This document shows positions 1-12,332 of a stretch of 64,000 bases of DNA, one piece after another. The DNA is from Serratia symbiotica str. 'Cinara cedri' (GTDB lineage Bacteria; Pseudomonadota; Gammaproteobacteria; Enterobacterales; Enterobacteriaceae): positions 620,001-684,000 of the forward strand of contig CP002295.1 in assembly GCA_000238975.1 (NCBI GenBank). Direction: 5' to 3'. A program made the position numbers and the translations under genes. The notes under the pieces were generated by a model that worked only from the letters and a program-made list of their open reading frames with translations, did not search any database and was not told the DNA's origin. Every line of letters starts with the position of its first letter. Positions within the stretch are counted from its first letter, which is position 1.

Positions 1-3000
1 CTTTAGTAATAAGTGCGCAATTTATTTGTAAGAAAAATGTTAATAAACAAGCAATATCATGGGTATTATTTACGGATTATTGTTAGTTTAAATTGTTCTT
101 TATAACCATATCTTATTGATTATTTAGTTACTTATAGAAAAATCATTTATACTTGCTGGCACACAGATCTTACGTGTAAGTACATTAGGGTACTTTCATT
201 ATCCTAAATGATAAATATTATAGTCTAGCTTTTTATTATACTTAAATGCCTGTATAAATATGTTCGATGGGTGATCAAAAATAAATATACTTTCTAAGTG
301 GAGATCTTTATATTTGAGTTAGGCTCTGTGATCTTAAGTAAGATATCACCTTACTTGTACGAATAAGAAAGATTAATGGATAGTCAAGATTAACTGCTCT
401 GCGCTAAAGTAGAGAGAGTAAGGATTATAACTATCTGTGTAGATTTATAATATTACCACAGTTTCTATATTTTAGCTATTTTACTATATGTATATTTACG
501 ATTATTTGAGGTTAAATTGCCAAATAAGTTCTGATAATCTTTAAATTAGTACGAATAGCTTCAGGTATTAATTATGTTTAGGGATTTAATTTAATGCCTA
601 TAACATTGGTGTAGTATGGGTACTATTACTATATTAAGTTGTGTAATGTAAGAGATCGAGTTTTTATATCTTGATAGGTTATAATTTTAGTTAGTGTCTC
701 GCAGCAATTATTATAACGTATTTCCTGCATAGTACACGACCAGCTTGTTAGTAACATTTCATTACTATTTATTAATAAAAATTATTATTCTTTAGTAATT
801 TAGATGCTATCTAAATTTTTATTTAGATATCATAAGGTATAGAGATAATTACTGGATACTTCTAATATTCATGCTCCAGCAATGGAGATGTCTATCAAAA
901 AATTTTTGTATTATTAAGATTAAAATTTTTATTTATTATTTTGCTAAAGATAATTATCTTTCTCTAATTTAATATGGAATAGAGCGTGGTTTTCTAACGA
1001 TAATTTGTACATATTAACATAATAGAACAATATGCATAAATACAGAGATTAGGAATTATTTAAGTTAATTAGTACTATGGAGTTATATTTTATATGTAGT
1101 TATATTAATTAGCGTTATATTAATAAATATTAGTTTCAATAATGTTATTAAGTATCCTAAGTAAGATAAAAATAATTTAAGTGGAATAATATTATTTAAA
1201 AAAATTATATTTTATTATTATATATAAATAAATTAATATATACTCTTGATTTATAATATTCACATATTAGAAGTTTTTATTTATAACTTGAGAAGAAATG
1301 TATATTTTAGATAGTTATTTAGGAAATAAAAATTAAATGATATAACTAAAAATTATACCCTATGCTAGCTATAAGTTAGTTTTTAAATAAAAATTTAAAA
1401 ATATTTATAGTATAGCATGAGATTAAGTTGGAATAGTTACCATTATTCATTAAGTTATTTAATTATTATAGTTGATTGATATATATATTTAGGTAAATAC
1501 AACGTATAGATAGATAGTAATTTTATCTTAATTATGAATTTAAAATAGTGATTATAGTATTATTGGTATCTACTATAATTAATAATAAAGTTTATTTTAA
1601 TGTATATATAGCATTAAACATAGAAGTATCATATAAGTATTATTCATTATTAATTATATGATAGGTGATAAAGGTTTATTAATAAAATTAATTTATTAAG
1701 AGTTAATAATATTGCTATAAATATAGTATTTTAATCAATATTAATATATTAAGGATAATGTATTATAAGTTTTTATTTTTCCGCTGTGGATATAAGTTGT
1801 TACTTAAGAGTTAGCGATATGATATCTATGTATTTTCACCGAAAACTGTTATGTTTTATTTTTAAAAAATTATTAATTTAATACATCAACTCAATTAATC
1901 ACTAATATGTAGTTAGTTCCTATAACGTGCATATGTATTGATAGTGTGTCTTTAGTAGATACGATACATTATCATTAATGATACCAAGCAATGATGCGTT
2001 GCTAAGCAATATCTTATTTAGTAAAAACGATTATAATTAATTAGCATCAGTATTAGTATAATTAAGCCTACACATCATATGATATAATGACCTTTAGCTA
2101 TTTTAATGATAGGTATAGTAGATGTAATAGTTACGTTTATATGTATTTTTCTAATTACATTTACTTTGGTATAGAGATAGATACGACTAGTAGTATTAAT
2201 ACTATTATCTAGTGCGTTAGCATAGTTTTTACTAATTGCATATGCAATATTTTGACTATGTTGGTATTCAGGCGTTATAATTTATTAGTTTTAATATATA
2301 AAAGACATTGTTTTGTATATAGTTAAATAGACTGATCATATCACGCACTAAAATTTACATTAATTTTAATGTATTAAATATAATTATTGGTTAGGCATTT
2401 CATTAGTAGATTATTTGATTTGTTTGAGTATCTCATTTTATGTTAAAGCATACAATTGATTCCAGTTTTAAGAATGCTTAATATTTATGCCTTTCCCTTG
2501 ATCTCATTATGTGAACAATCTTATTGTTAGAATTTGTTTTCCGTTAGTACTTCTAATGGTGCTGTAATAAAAATTTAATGTATTGTGATAAAAACTTATT
2601 ATTTATTGTTCATATAGATTAATTAATTCGTCTATTGAATAAGATTTACTTAATACTTTTGATGCTTTATTTATTAAGAATAATATCTATAAAATATGTT
2701 ATTACTATTTATTTCTATGAGAGCTGTCCCTAGACACTACTATGCTTTTTGCTGCTGTAATATTATAACGTTGATGAGAATATGAGATTCTATCTTTTGA
2801 TACGATCAAAGATCAATTAGTTACGTAGTTTGCTGAAAGCATTGAGCTTAGATTTTAAAAATACTTTAATATATACATTAGATCTATATTGGTAATCTAA
2901 TTTACCATATATAAATGAGGTGAACAATAATTTTACTATAATAATAAAATAAAAGATACTAATTCAATGCGTTATCATCTTTATTTTTAGTATAATATGT

Positions 3001-5103
3001 ATTATTTATCGAATATAGTAGTGTAGGAGATTTTATAATTTTAATTATTTTTAATTATATGTAATTATGATGTAGTCATCATTCTTGCTATTTGATTCTT
3101 AATAAAAAAATGAAGATAGGGCCTTTGCTTAATGATTGAATCATATATCATTTAATAGGTAATTATAGTAAGTATTGTGTCTATGCTAAAATCTAGTAAT
3201 GCACATCAAGTAACTGATTTATATTGTAATATTGTTACTTATTGGTTAAAAGTTTCTTTAATGAAAGAAGTAGTTATCTGATATTTAGTTATGATGGTTA
3301 TATAATAAATCTCATCTAAGACAATAGTATACGTATTTTATGTTTTATGCATTTAATTAGAAAATAGCATATACTTTTGGGTAGCTTGCTTCTGCAAAGT
3401 TTATTAGGTGATTATAAAACTAATAGCGTTTATCTATCTGATAGAGGCTGCGACTTTATTTGTCCCTATTTTAGACTTAGAATTTAGATCTTATGGGTAT
3501 GAATTTAACTAACGTAGTGATTGCTTGTTCTTAATAGGTAACTATGTGTAGTTGTTATGTAGAATATTAGGGTATAGATTTAAATTGTTACGTGATATAC
3601 CTTGTTACTAGTGGCGTATTTAATCTGATTGATATATAGTCGCATTAACCATAATATATTGTTTAGTATTTTTAGTCTAAAGTAGTGCAATTATTTTATA
3701 ATGATTTAAACTATAGTCTTATTGTATTGTTAAATTTTAGCGTCAAATGTATGTAATAGATAGTTATTCTTGTTTTTATACATAATTAAAAGACCGGATA
3801 ATGAATAATAGAAAAGAGTGATTACCTGGGTAAAACTTATGTAAATTTTATTATTAAATGAATCAAGTGATAGCGAAAGATGTACTGGCGTACTTAGGTA
3901 AGTAACTCAATTAAAACAGGTTTTAGTACATATAGTTAGGTAACTATAAAGATTAGTTAACTTTTTTTTAAATCTTAAAATTTAAATCTTAAAAACTATA
4001 TTTTTCGTAGTAAGAGTTCATTATTGTATTTTTTAGATACGCACGTTATAGAATAAATTATACACATACTTGGTCTGTGCTGATGTTAAGTCCTAGACAG
4101 TTATAAATCAATAAATAAAATTTTTAAATATATTAAATATTCATAATATAATCACTATATTAAGTGATGTATTACAGTGATTGTAGTAAATATTTTATAT
4201 TTTTGTCTAATGATATGCTGATATATATTGGTTAAATTTTTAATTTTATTAAAAATTTTTTAGTCTAAAAAAATTATAATTATTATAAAACCAAGTGTGT
4301 TGGAGGATGTAGAGTATAAATAATTATAATACAGCATTAATATTCAATACAATTAAATATTATTAATTATAGTTGCTATTTGTTGTAATATTTACAAGAT
4401 TGGTAATAACTTTAATCAAGTTGAGATGGCCACTAATCAATGAAGAATGCTCTTTAAGCAAAAGAGTATATAACATATAGGCTGAAATATATTGTAGGCA
4501 CAATAAGAAGTGGTTATTATGTTCGTGGATTATTTTATATGCTAAGTATTTATTTATTAAGATCATGCAGATAGGTGTGTTAGTATTATTATTGATATTT
4601 CTACGGTAGGATGTTTATATTATAAATACTATGTAATTGTTTTAAACAATATAAACATATTTTTTATTACTTATGCTCACCTAGTTATATAATTTATTTT
4701 CAGTGTTTGACTATTAATATAAGGACTATCTATAAGTAATCAGTAATTAAAGATAGTACTTAATAAGCACAACTAAATAGTTGTAAATTATTTATATATA
4801 AATACATAAAGTAAACAGTTACTTAATTATAATTAAGTAATGTAGTATTATAAGATTAATAATGTTAGTAATCTAACTTAACCATCTAAGGTAAGAGACA
4901 ATATATAAGACGATTAATAAAGGTATTAAAATTGTAAGAATTAGAGTAATTATATATTAATAAATAGTTATCATATATCAAGAAAATATAGACTATTTAC
5001 CCTAAATATTTATTTTTTTATAAAATAGAGTACGTTTTATGGTAAAAAAATATTGATAATTATTATAGCGTAGATAATTATCTTAGTGCTATTTGATTGT
5101 TAT

Positions 5104-5200
5104 ATTGTAACTATATTGCTGTTGCAATATAGTTACAATTTTAATTTATATATCTATATATGTATTATTACAGATATTACAGTAGTATGATATCTGTAAT
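5104..5200. repeat. Two adjacent perfect hairpins
   Basis: The first hairpin has two perfectly complementary 16-nt arms, ATTGTAACTATATTGC (5104-5119) and its reverse complement (5124-5139), around the loop TGTT. Twenty-seven bases later a second has perfect 11-nt arms, ATTACAGATAT (5167-5177) and its complement (5190-5200), around a 12-nt loop. Neither is next to a gene or followed by a clear U-tract, so a terminator role is not supported. In such eroded DNA they look either recently formed or maintained. Confidence 0.75.
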
Positions 5201-7181
5201 GTAAAAATACAAAAATATAGATAGTTATACATTTTGGATTGAGGTTATATATCCTTAAATTCTATTTATTTTATATATCTTATATAATGCAAGATAGATA
5301 ATATCTTATCATTTTAAGTAAGTAATGTAATATTTGCTATCTTAATGTAGTTTAAGTTTATTTAGTTTATGTAAGCATACGCACTTAACTTTACTATCGG
5401 TTAATTAATTACTGATATAATCTGTTTTAGGCATCAAGAGATAGGTATGCAAAAAATAGTAGATAATGAGATTAATTTAATGATTAGAGTCAGAGACAGT
5501 TTATCTAAAAATAAATTAATAAATAATATATATCATTATATGCATGTAAATAATATTTGTATATATTAATTGATTTTAGTTTAAATATTTTTATCACCTG
5601 AATTTAAAGTTAGTCAAAGTATCTTTATAATAAATTAATAGTTGGTCATCTAAAATAGATGGCTGTAGAGGTTATAAATAGATTATAATGAGTATTTAAT
5701 GTTATCATGTGCTATGATAATAGTAAAATATCAACAGATATAGGTTATGATTAAATATACTAAGCTATAAGAGGTTTATTTCAGTAGTGTAAAAATAAAT
5801 AAGCGTATCGGAGATGCTTTGATGCCGACAACTCAGTATTAGATTAAGCCTCTTTGCCTTAGATGAATATTTATTGCAAGTATTATCCGTGTGCTCATGT
5901 ACAGAGAGTTAAGTATTATAATGAATTATATATTTTGCAAGTTTAATAAAAGTAATCATTATTATAAATATAAGTTACAAAATATTACTAGATTCCAAGA
6001 TACATTAGAGTTTAATGTTGGTAATCAGTAAATTAAATCCCTTTTGCGTCTTATATGGCTAGCCTTGATACAGTGTTTATTACAGTAGGTAATTAATTTG
6101 AATTATGTAATATGTAATGTATTTAATGTGCTGAGTACTTTACGAGATGTTTATAACAGATATAAATTAAATGTAATAAAATCAAGAATAGTGATTACAT
6201 AATTAAGAGATGCAAGTAATTAGCTTAATTCTCTTCAAAGTAATTAAATGTAAGTTTCTATAAAAATTTAAATTGAAAGGATGAATTTTAAAGTAAAAGA
6301 GATATTATAAGCTCTGAATACCCTTCTGTGCTATGTATTTAAGGCAGTAATTTAAAGTAATTAAGTGTTATGTCTTAATTATTCTTTTTATTCTTTTCTA
6401 TAGATTATGACAGAGGTCATATAGTATTAACTGAATGCCACCTTACGTCTTTTTTGTTTATGAAACGTTTTATCATTATGCTAAATATAATTTCCGGATA
6501 ATTTTTATCTTATTATCAATCAGAATATATAGCATATGTATATACTGTTATTACTTATAATAACTTATATGACTTAAGAAATAACAATAATTAATTATTT
6601 AAGTATCTCTCTGAGAGATGTATTAAAATTATTAAATAAGTATATTACCTGTACCAGAACAATATTACTATTTTATTTGAAGATTATTTTATAGCATAAA
6701 ATAATATTTTTATACATCCTTATAGCGTTTGGTAACTCAAAGATATTATAGTTAATTTTAGATTATGCTCCAATTATTTAATATTATAGTATCTATTTTC
6801 TACAGACTATATGAGGTAAGCATTGTATCAATGTTAGTAGTTATGTTTAATAAATTTGTCTTTCTATAAATTATTAGAGAAGATTTCTACCGCTAATAAA
6901 AAACAACATTATGAGCTGTAAGTAATATTTTTTAAAAATTATTATATAATGCAATCATTTAATAAATATATATTAATAAAATTAATAGAGATTATAGTTT
7001 TTATAGTTCATATTTTACGATTAGTACACAGGAGGCAGTAGATATATTAATATACAATACCCTATGTTTATTATACTTGCACTTCTCATCATATTAAATT
7101 TTACTAGTATAATTTAGTGTACATAATGATTCTATAATAATCCTATCATTCACACGATTACTGATAAAATTATTAATTTTT

Positions 7182-7202
7182 AGTTATGAGTTATGAGTTA
7201 TG
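7182..7202. repeat. Heptamer tandem repeat (AGTTATG)x3
   Basis: Three perfect copies of AGTTATG in a row, followed by AGT. This is a short microsatellite inside the left gene desert, probably made by replication slippage. Confidence 0.8.
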
Positions 7203-8517
7203 AGTATTAGTAGGTTTAAATTTACGATATTTATATTAGAGTTTTATTTATATTTATTTTTATATTTCTATATGATTTTTCATCATGAAAGAATAAATTG
7301 ATATGATTTTATTAAAAGTTAAAAAAACATATTTTATGCGGTTAAAGACATAATTCTAAGATCAGCTGTATGCATTATTAGTTACACTATAGATACATTA
7401 TAGTTAAATATTTTTATTACGTATCTAATAATAATCTAGCATAAATTGTTAGTATCAGCCTTATAGGATTGTTCTAATATTACAGTAATAAAAGAGACTA
7501 GAGCAGATTAGCCTCATAATTAATGTATATATTATAGTAATTATCATTTATAGTTATTAGTCAATTGGCTGTATTTAACAATAAAGGTAAGTATATCACG
7601 TGATAATCTATAATCATTGATACTACGCTCTTTATGGCGTACGTTATGAATAATTAAAGTAATATCTAGATATTATCACTTTTACTAATAGAGACTCTAC
7701 AATATTTATAAAATTAACAAAGTAAGGATTAGAAAATTACTAATAATATCCTAACATCAGGTTTAATATACGAATATTATCGTAACTATGATTTTACTAT
7801 AGAACAAAAAACTAAATAATTAAAATTACAGCTGACATGATAATATTAGTAAAGATTATCTTTAATTAATTTGCGTTTAGCATTACACACTTAATCAGTG
7901 ATGATTAGATAGAGGGTTGTTTAAACTAAAATATTTCGAATAACTTAGTATTTTAGCTGTAGTCAATAAAATCGATCAATTACTAACTAAGATATTGAGT
8001 AAAACTTATTGCGTGATAAATTTATTAATAATAAATAAATTAACAAAGTGGTATTAGTAGAGCTTTTAAAAGTAAAAATATTAAACATAGTGCCTATAGT
8101 TGTATCGGTATGTATATGGTATTACCTGTCAGGTATTATCATTTATAATGATACGTTAAAAAATATATTATTAATAATATAATTAGTTGTGCTAATTTAA
8201 ATGTATAAATAAAATTTCGTCAGTATTTTGAGTAAAAAGGGATTTGATTTAATGACGATAGATATAATGTTCTTTATAACATGTTAGCATTATTAAAAAT
8301 AAATGCGTGTGATAAATTACTTTTAATTATCTTGATGTAATAAAGATAATTTTAGTTAGTAATGCATTATCAGCATAAGCGTCTTTACCTTATAGCATTT
8401 TATAATTGAAAATCACTAAACGATATATAAAAGCATTATAGTTCTATAGTGAGTTATAAATACACTAATTAATTAATATAAAACCAGATAAATTAATTCA
8501 AAGAATTAAGGTATATA

Positions 8518-9539
8518 ATGAAACAAACTGCGGTAAAAAATATCGTCCTGAAAGGGTGGCTAGTTATCGCACTGTTAGCCAGCAATGTTGCATTGTCAGC
8601 AGAATTACTGAATAGCCCTTATGACATTTCTCGTGAGTTATTTACTGCGCTGAATAGTGGATTTCAACAACGATGGAATCGACAGCATCCATTTGACAAA
8701 TTAACTATTAAGCAGTCTCAACATGCTTGTTCCTTCAAGCAAATTCTAGCTATTTTACAAGGGTTGCGTGCCTATATAGTAACCTATAACCAAGTGACTG
8801 ATATACAAATTTTATATGATCTTGGTCAGATTATTCCGGCGGATTGGCAGTATCGTTTTCCAAACAGAAGTTAGTCATTTTATTCTACCATAGCATTTGG
8901 TTAGAAAGGACAACCCAAAAGGCATTTATACATGGCATGATTTGGTACGTAATGATATAAAATTATTGTTCCCAAATCCAAAAACCTCTGATAATGGTCG
9001 TGATACATATTTGACTACTTGGGATGCAGTTACTGATAATCATAGTAAAGATCAGTACGAAACTCGTGCTTTCATGACTAGCATATTGAAAATATGGTAC
9101 TTTTGATGCAGGAGGTCGTGGCCCTACTACTACTTTTATTGATCGTATATTGGCTAATGTACTTATTAGTTTTGAGGCTGAAGTAAATAATATTTGTTAG
9201 CAGGACGGCATGGGGAAATATGATATTATGGTGTCCACCGTAGATATTTTAGCGGAGTTTCCAATGGCTTGGTTGGATAGAAATATTGAAATAAATGGTA
9301 GTACTCAGGTCTCCAAGGAGTATCTGCATTACTTATATAGTCCTGTTGTGCAGACGTTAATTACTCATTTCTATTACCGTGTCGATGATCTAGTAGCAAT
9401 GGCAGAGATATATGTACAGTTCCCGCAGACTCGGTTATTCCGAGTAAAAGATAAATTTGGTTATTGGTCTCAAGTCATGAAAACTCATTTTTCTATTGGC
9501 GTCCAACCAGATCAGCTATTAGCAGCAGGACGTAAGTAA
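8518..9539 (+). pseudogene. cysP: cysP pseudogene: thiosulfate/sulfate-binding protein
   Basis: This is the remnant of the periplasmic substrate-binding protein that feeds the CysUWA importer. The ATG at 8518 follows AAGG and opens a signal peptide, then residues matching E. coli CysP ([21 protein letters not shown]). The frame ends at TAG 8872-8874. Homology continues after a frameshift near 8894-8900 (VRKDNPKG, FPNPKTS), shifts again near 9090-9097 ([17 protein letters not shown]), meets TAG 9198-9200, and resumes (ILAEFPMAW) to the normal C-terminus LLAAGRK. So there are at least two in-frame stops and two frameshifts over an otherwise full-length 338-residue alignment, which means inactivation is recent relative to the surrounding DNA. 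Its stop codon abuts the cysU start, the normal operon order. Because stops accompany the frameshifts, slippage alone could not restore a product. Confidence 0.93.
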
Positions 9540-10379
9540 ATGTTACTTTATTCCAGGAATCGGGTTTTACCTGGATTTGGTCTCAGCCTTGGCAGTAGCT
9601 TATTTTATACTTGTCTAATACTGTTATTACCACTTAGTGCCTTGGTGATGCAGTTAGCTAAGATGAGCCTTGCTCAATATTGGGCTGTGATCTCTAATCC
9701 TCAGGTAGTGGCGGCATATCGCGTGACACTGTTATCAGCAGGTGCTGCTAGCTTATTTAATTCATTATTTGGTATGTTGATGGCCTGGATACTAACGCGT
9801 TATCGTTTTCCTGGTCGCTCATTATTAGATGGCCTTATTGATCTACCTTTTGCGTTACCAACAGCGGTGGCTGGCTTGACGTTAGCTGAATTATTATCTG
9901 TCACTGGTTGGTATGGCGAATGGTTGGCATATTTTAATATTAAGGTAAGCTTCACTTGGTTAGGTATTGCTGTAGCAATGATATTTACCAGTCTGCCTTT
10001 TGTTGTGCGCACAGTTCAGCCCATTCTTGAAGAGCTGGGTGCAGAATATGAGGAGGCAGCTGAAACTTTAGGCGCTACTCGTTGGCAGAGTTTTTGCCGA
10101 GTAGTGTTGCCAGAAATGGCACCAGCACTACTAGCTGGGACAGCTATTTCTTTTACCCGTAGTTTAGGGGAGTTTGGTGCAGTAATTTTCATTGCTGGTA
10201 ATATTGCATGGAAGACAGAAGTGGCGTCATTAATGATTTTTGTACGTTTACAAGAGTTTGATTACCCGGCAGCTAGTGCTATCGCTTCAGTAATCTTAGC
10301 AGTTTCGTTACTTTTATTATTAAGCATTAATATTTTACAAAATCGTTTTGGTCAACGTATTGGGGGAGCTAGTGGCTAA
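9540..10379 (+). CDS. cysU: Sulfate/thiosulfate ABC transporter permease CysU (CysT)
   Basis: Inner-membrane permease subunit of the CysUWA-CysP importer, which brings sulfate and thiosulfate in for cysteine synthesis. The 279 residues align with E. coli CysU (277) end to end: RVLPGF near the start, several hydrophobic membrane segments, the cytoplasmic EAA loop (EEAAETLGATRWQSF, about residues 174-190) that contacts the ATPase, and the conserved RSLGEFGAVIFIAGNIAWKT block. The ATG directly follows the stop codon of the cysP pseudogene, with AGGA about 12 nt upstream. The 3' end overlaps cysW by 8 nt, so translation is probably coupled. There is no truncation or internal stop. Identification is by family resemblance recalled from memory and is very secure. 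Confidence 0.97.
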   Translation: MLLYSRNRVLPGFGLSLGSSLFYTCLILLLPLSALVMQLAKMSLAQYWAVISNPQVVAAYRVTLLSAGAASLFNSLFGMLMAWILTRYRFPGRSLLDGLIDLPFALPTAVAGLTLAELLSVTGWYGEWLAYFNIKVSFTWLGIAVAMIFTSLPFVVRTVQPILEELGAEYEEAAETLGATRWQSFCRVVLPEMAPALLAGTAISFTRSLGEFGAVIFIAGNIAWKTEVASLMIFVRLQEFDYPAASAIASVILAVSLLLLLSINILQNRFGQRIGGASG

Positions 10380-11229
10380 TATTTTTTCTTTTAATGCTCT
10401 TATGTGTAAGCGCCCCAGTATAAATTTGGCTAAATGGTTTCTAATAGTGACCGGTATGATATTTTCGTTTTTATTATTAGTAGCGCCCATGATATCGATT
10501 TTTGCTAAGGCTTTTTGTCAAGGTATCAGTATGGTATGGATTAATTTAATAGATCCAGATATGTTGCATGCTATTTTTTTAACAGCAGTGATTGCATGTA
10601 TTACCGTTCCTTGTAATGTGATTTTTGGTATGTTACTTGCTTGGTTAGTGACGCGTTTTACTTTTCCAGGACGCCATTTATTACTTACTCTAATTGATAT
10701 ACCGTTAGCCGTGTCACCAGTGGTTGGGGGGTTGATTTATCTGCTGTTGTATGGTAGCAACGGCTTGCCAGGGAGATGGTTAAATTCGCATAGCATTCAG
10801 ATTATGTTTTCTTGGCCTGGTATGACATTGGTAACTATTTTTGTAACCTGTCCATTTGTAGTTCGTGAGCTAGTGCCAGTGATGCTTAGTCAGGGCAGTC
10901 AGGAAGACGAAGCTGCTATAATGCTCGGCGCATCTGGTTGGCAGATGTTTTGGCGTGTTACATTACCTAATATTCGCTGGGCATTGTTGTATGGTGTCGT
11001 GCTAACTAATGCACGTGCTATCGGTGAATTTGGTGCGGTCTCGGTAGTATCTGGTTCAATTCGTGGTGAAACTTACAGTTTGCCGTTACAAGTTGAATTA
11101 CTGCAACAGGATTATAATGTCGTGGGTTCTTTTACTGCTGCCGCATTACTGACTTTAATGGCGATAGTGACCTTATTTTTGAAAAGTGCTTTGCAATGGC
11201 GCTTAGGAGCGCTAGAACGTACGGTTTAA
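10372..11229 (+). CDS. cysW: Sulfate/thiosulfate ABC transporter permease CysW
   Basis: Second permease subunit of the sulfate/thiosulfate importer. I chose the GTG at 10372 over an upstream GTG at 10348 because it sits just after GGGGGAG and gives the family's normal N-terminus; the protein is then 285 residues (E. coli 291). It overlaps the cysU stop by 8 nt. Visible are the hydrophobic segments, the motif [17 protein letters not shown], the EAA loop ([16 protein letters not shown]) and the conserved [23 protein letters not shown] stretch. It ends in [11 protein letters not shown] and lacks a few residues of the charged E. coli C-terminal tail. It appears intact and is followed 14 nt later by cysA. 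Confidence 0.96.
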   Translation: MANIFSFNALMCKRPSINLAKWFLIVTGMIFSFLLLVAPMISIFAKAFCQGISMVWINLIDPDMLHAIFLTAVIACITVPCNVIFGMLLAWLVTRFTFPGRHLLLTLIDIPLAVSPVVGGLIYLLLYGSNGLPGRWLNSHSIQIMFSWPGMTLVTIFVTCPFVVRELVPVMLSQGSQEDEAAIMLGASGWQMFWRVTLPNIRWALLYGVVLTNARAIGEFGAVSVVSGSIRGETYSLPLQVELLQQDYNVVGSFTAAALLTLMAIVTLFLKSALQWRLGALERTV

Positions 11230-11243
11230 ATGCGAGGAGTATC

Positions 11244-12332
11244 ATGAGCATTGAGATTAACGGTATTAACAAATCTTTTGGTTGTACTAAGGTATTGAAT
11301 AATATATCGCTCGATATTCTCTCCGGTGAGATGGTTGCATTATTAGGTCCATCAGGTTCTGGTAAAACTACGTTATTACGCGTTATTGCTGGACTTGAAA
11401 GTCAAAGCAATGGGACACTAGGCTTTCATGGTACCGATGTTAGCTATATGCATGCACGCGATCGCCGCGTTGGTTTTGTATTTCAGCATTATGCTTTGTT
11501 TCGCCATATGAAGGTATTCGATAATATTGCTTTTGGGCTAAATGTTGTGCCGCGTCGTAAACGTTATAGTTCGGCGGTCATTAAACAGAAAGTAACTAAA
11601 TTGCTTGAGATGGTTCAGTTAAGTCACCTATCTAACCGTTATCCATCACAGTTGTCTGGTGGTCAGAAACAGCGCGTTGCGTTAGCACGCGCATTAGCTG
11701 TAGAGCCACAAATACTCTTATTAGACGAGCCTTTTGGGGCTCTGGATGCGCAAGTACGAAAAGAACTACGCCGATGGCTACGTCAATTACATGAGGAGTT
11801 GAAGTTTACTAGTGTATTCGTGACTCATGATCAGGAGGAGGCTATGGAAGTTGCTGATCGTATCGTAGTGATGAGTCATGGTAATATTGAACAAGTTGGT
11901 TCACCAGAGATAGTGATGCGTGAACCAGCTAGTCGTTTTGTATTAGAATTTATCGGTGAAGTTAACCATTTTAATGGTAATATAAGAGATTCACAGTTAT
12001 TTATCGGTGCATATCAGTGGCCAATATTGCTTCATTCAATGTATCAGGGAATTATTGATATATTTTTACGCCCATGGGAAATGGAGGTAGTGCATGAAAA
12101 AAACCAACGTTCTTCATTACCAGTGCAAGTATTAGAAGCTAGTCCAAGAGGTTATTTTTGGCAATTAGTCGTACAGCCAATTAATTGGCATCATGGGTTA
12201 TTCAATGTAGTATTACCAGTAAGTGATACGAAGCCGGTACGTAATGCCGTTTATTATGTTAGTATACTTAATGCACGTTTGTATATTGGTGATAAACTTT
12301 TGCAGCCTATTGCTTTGGATAAAAGTGCCTAA
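11244..12332 (+). CDS. cysA: Sulfate/thiosulfate ABC transporter ATPase CysA
   Basis: ATP-hydrolysing subunit of the sulfate/thiosulfate importer. The start is the ATG at 11244 (MSIEIN), preceded by GAGGAG; the open frame extends further upstream but that part is not CysA-like. Length is 362 residues (E. coli 365). Walker [10 protein letters not shown] lies at about residues 35-43, followed by a Q-loop (VFQHYALF), the ABC signature LSGGQKQR, Walker B ILLLDEP and the H-loop VTHDQEEA, then a C-terminal regulatory domain with FLRPWE and VLEASPRG. All catalytic motifs are intact although cysP, the operon's binding protein, is broken. cysM, which follows cysA in E. coli, is not recognisable downstream. 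Confidence 0.97.
   Translation: MSIEINGINKSFGCTKVLNNISLDILSGEMVALLGPSGSGKTTLLRVIAGLESQSNGTLGFHGTDVSYMHARDRRVGFVFQHYALFRHMKVFDNIAFGLNVVPRRKRYSSAVIKQKVTKLLEMVQLSHLSNRYPSQLSGGQKQRVALARALAVEPQILLLDEPFGALDAQVRKELRRWLRQLHEELKFTSVFVTHDQEEAMEVADRIVVMSHGNIEQVGSPEIVMREPASRFVLEFIGEVNHFNGNIRDSQLFIGAYQWPILLHSMYQGIIDIFLRPWEMEVVHEKNQRSSLPVQVLEASPRGYFWQLVVQPINWHHGLFNVVLPVSDTKPVRNAVYYVSILNARLYIGDKLLQPIALDKSA

Larger units (their letters stand above)
1..8517. other. 8.5-kb gene desert (eroded DNA)
   Basis: I find no supportable gene here on either strand. The DNA is extremely AT-rich with stop codons in all frames. The longest open frame (4363-4566, minus, 67 codons) has the composition of chance AT-rich translation and resembles nothing I recognise. 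What stands out are hairpins at 797-828, 5104-5139 and 5167-5200 and a short heptamer repeat at 7182-7202. By inference this is former gene space decayed beyond recognition. Confidence 0.7.

Noticed and set aside
4363-4566. 67-codon minus-strand open frame
   Set aside because: No ribosome-binding site, Ile/Leu/Asn-rich composition expected from AT-rich chance frames, and no recognisable family.
8518-9539. cysP rescued by programmed frameshifting
   Set aside because: Besides frameshifts there are two in-frame TAG codons, so slippage alone cannot yield a full protein.
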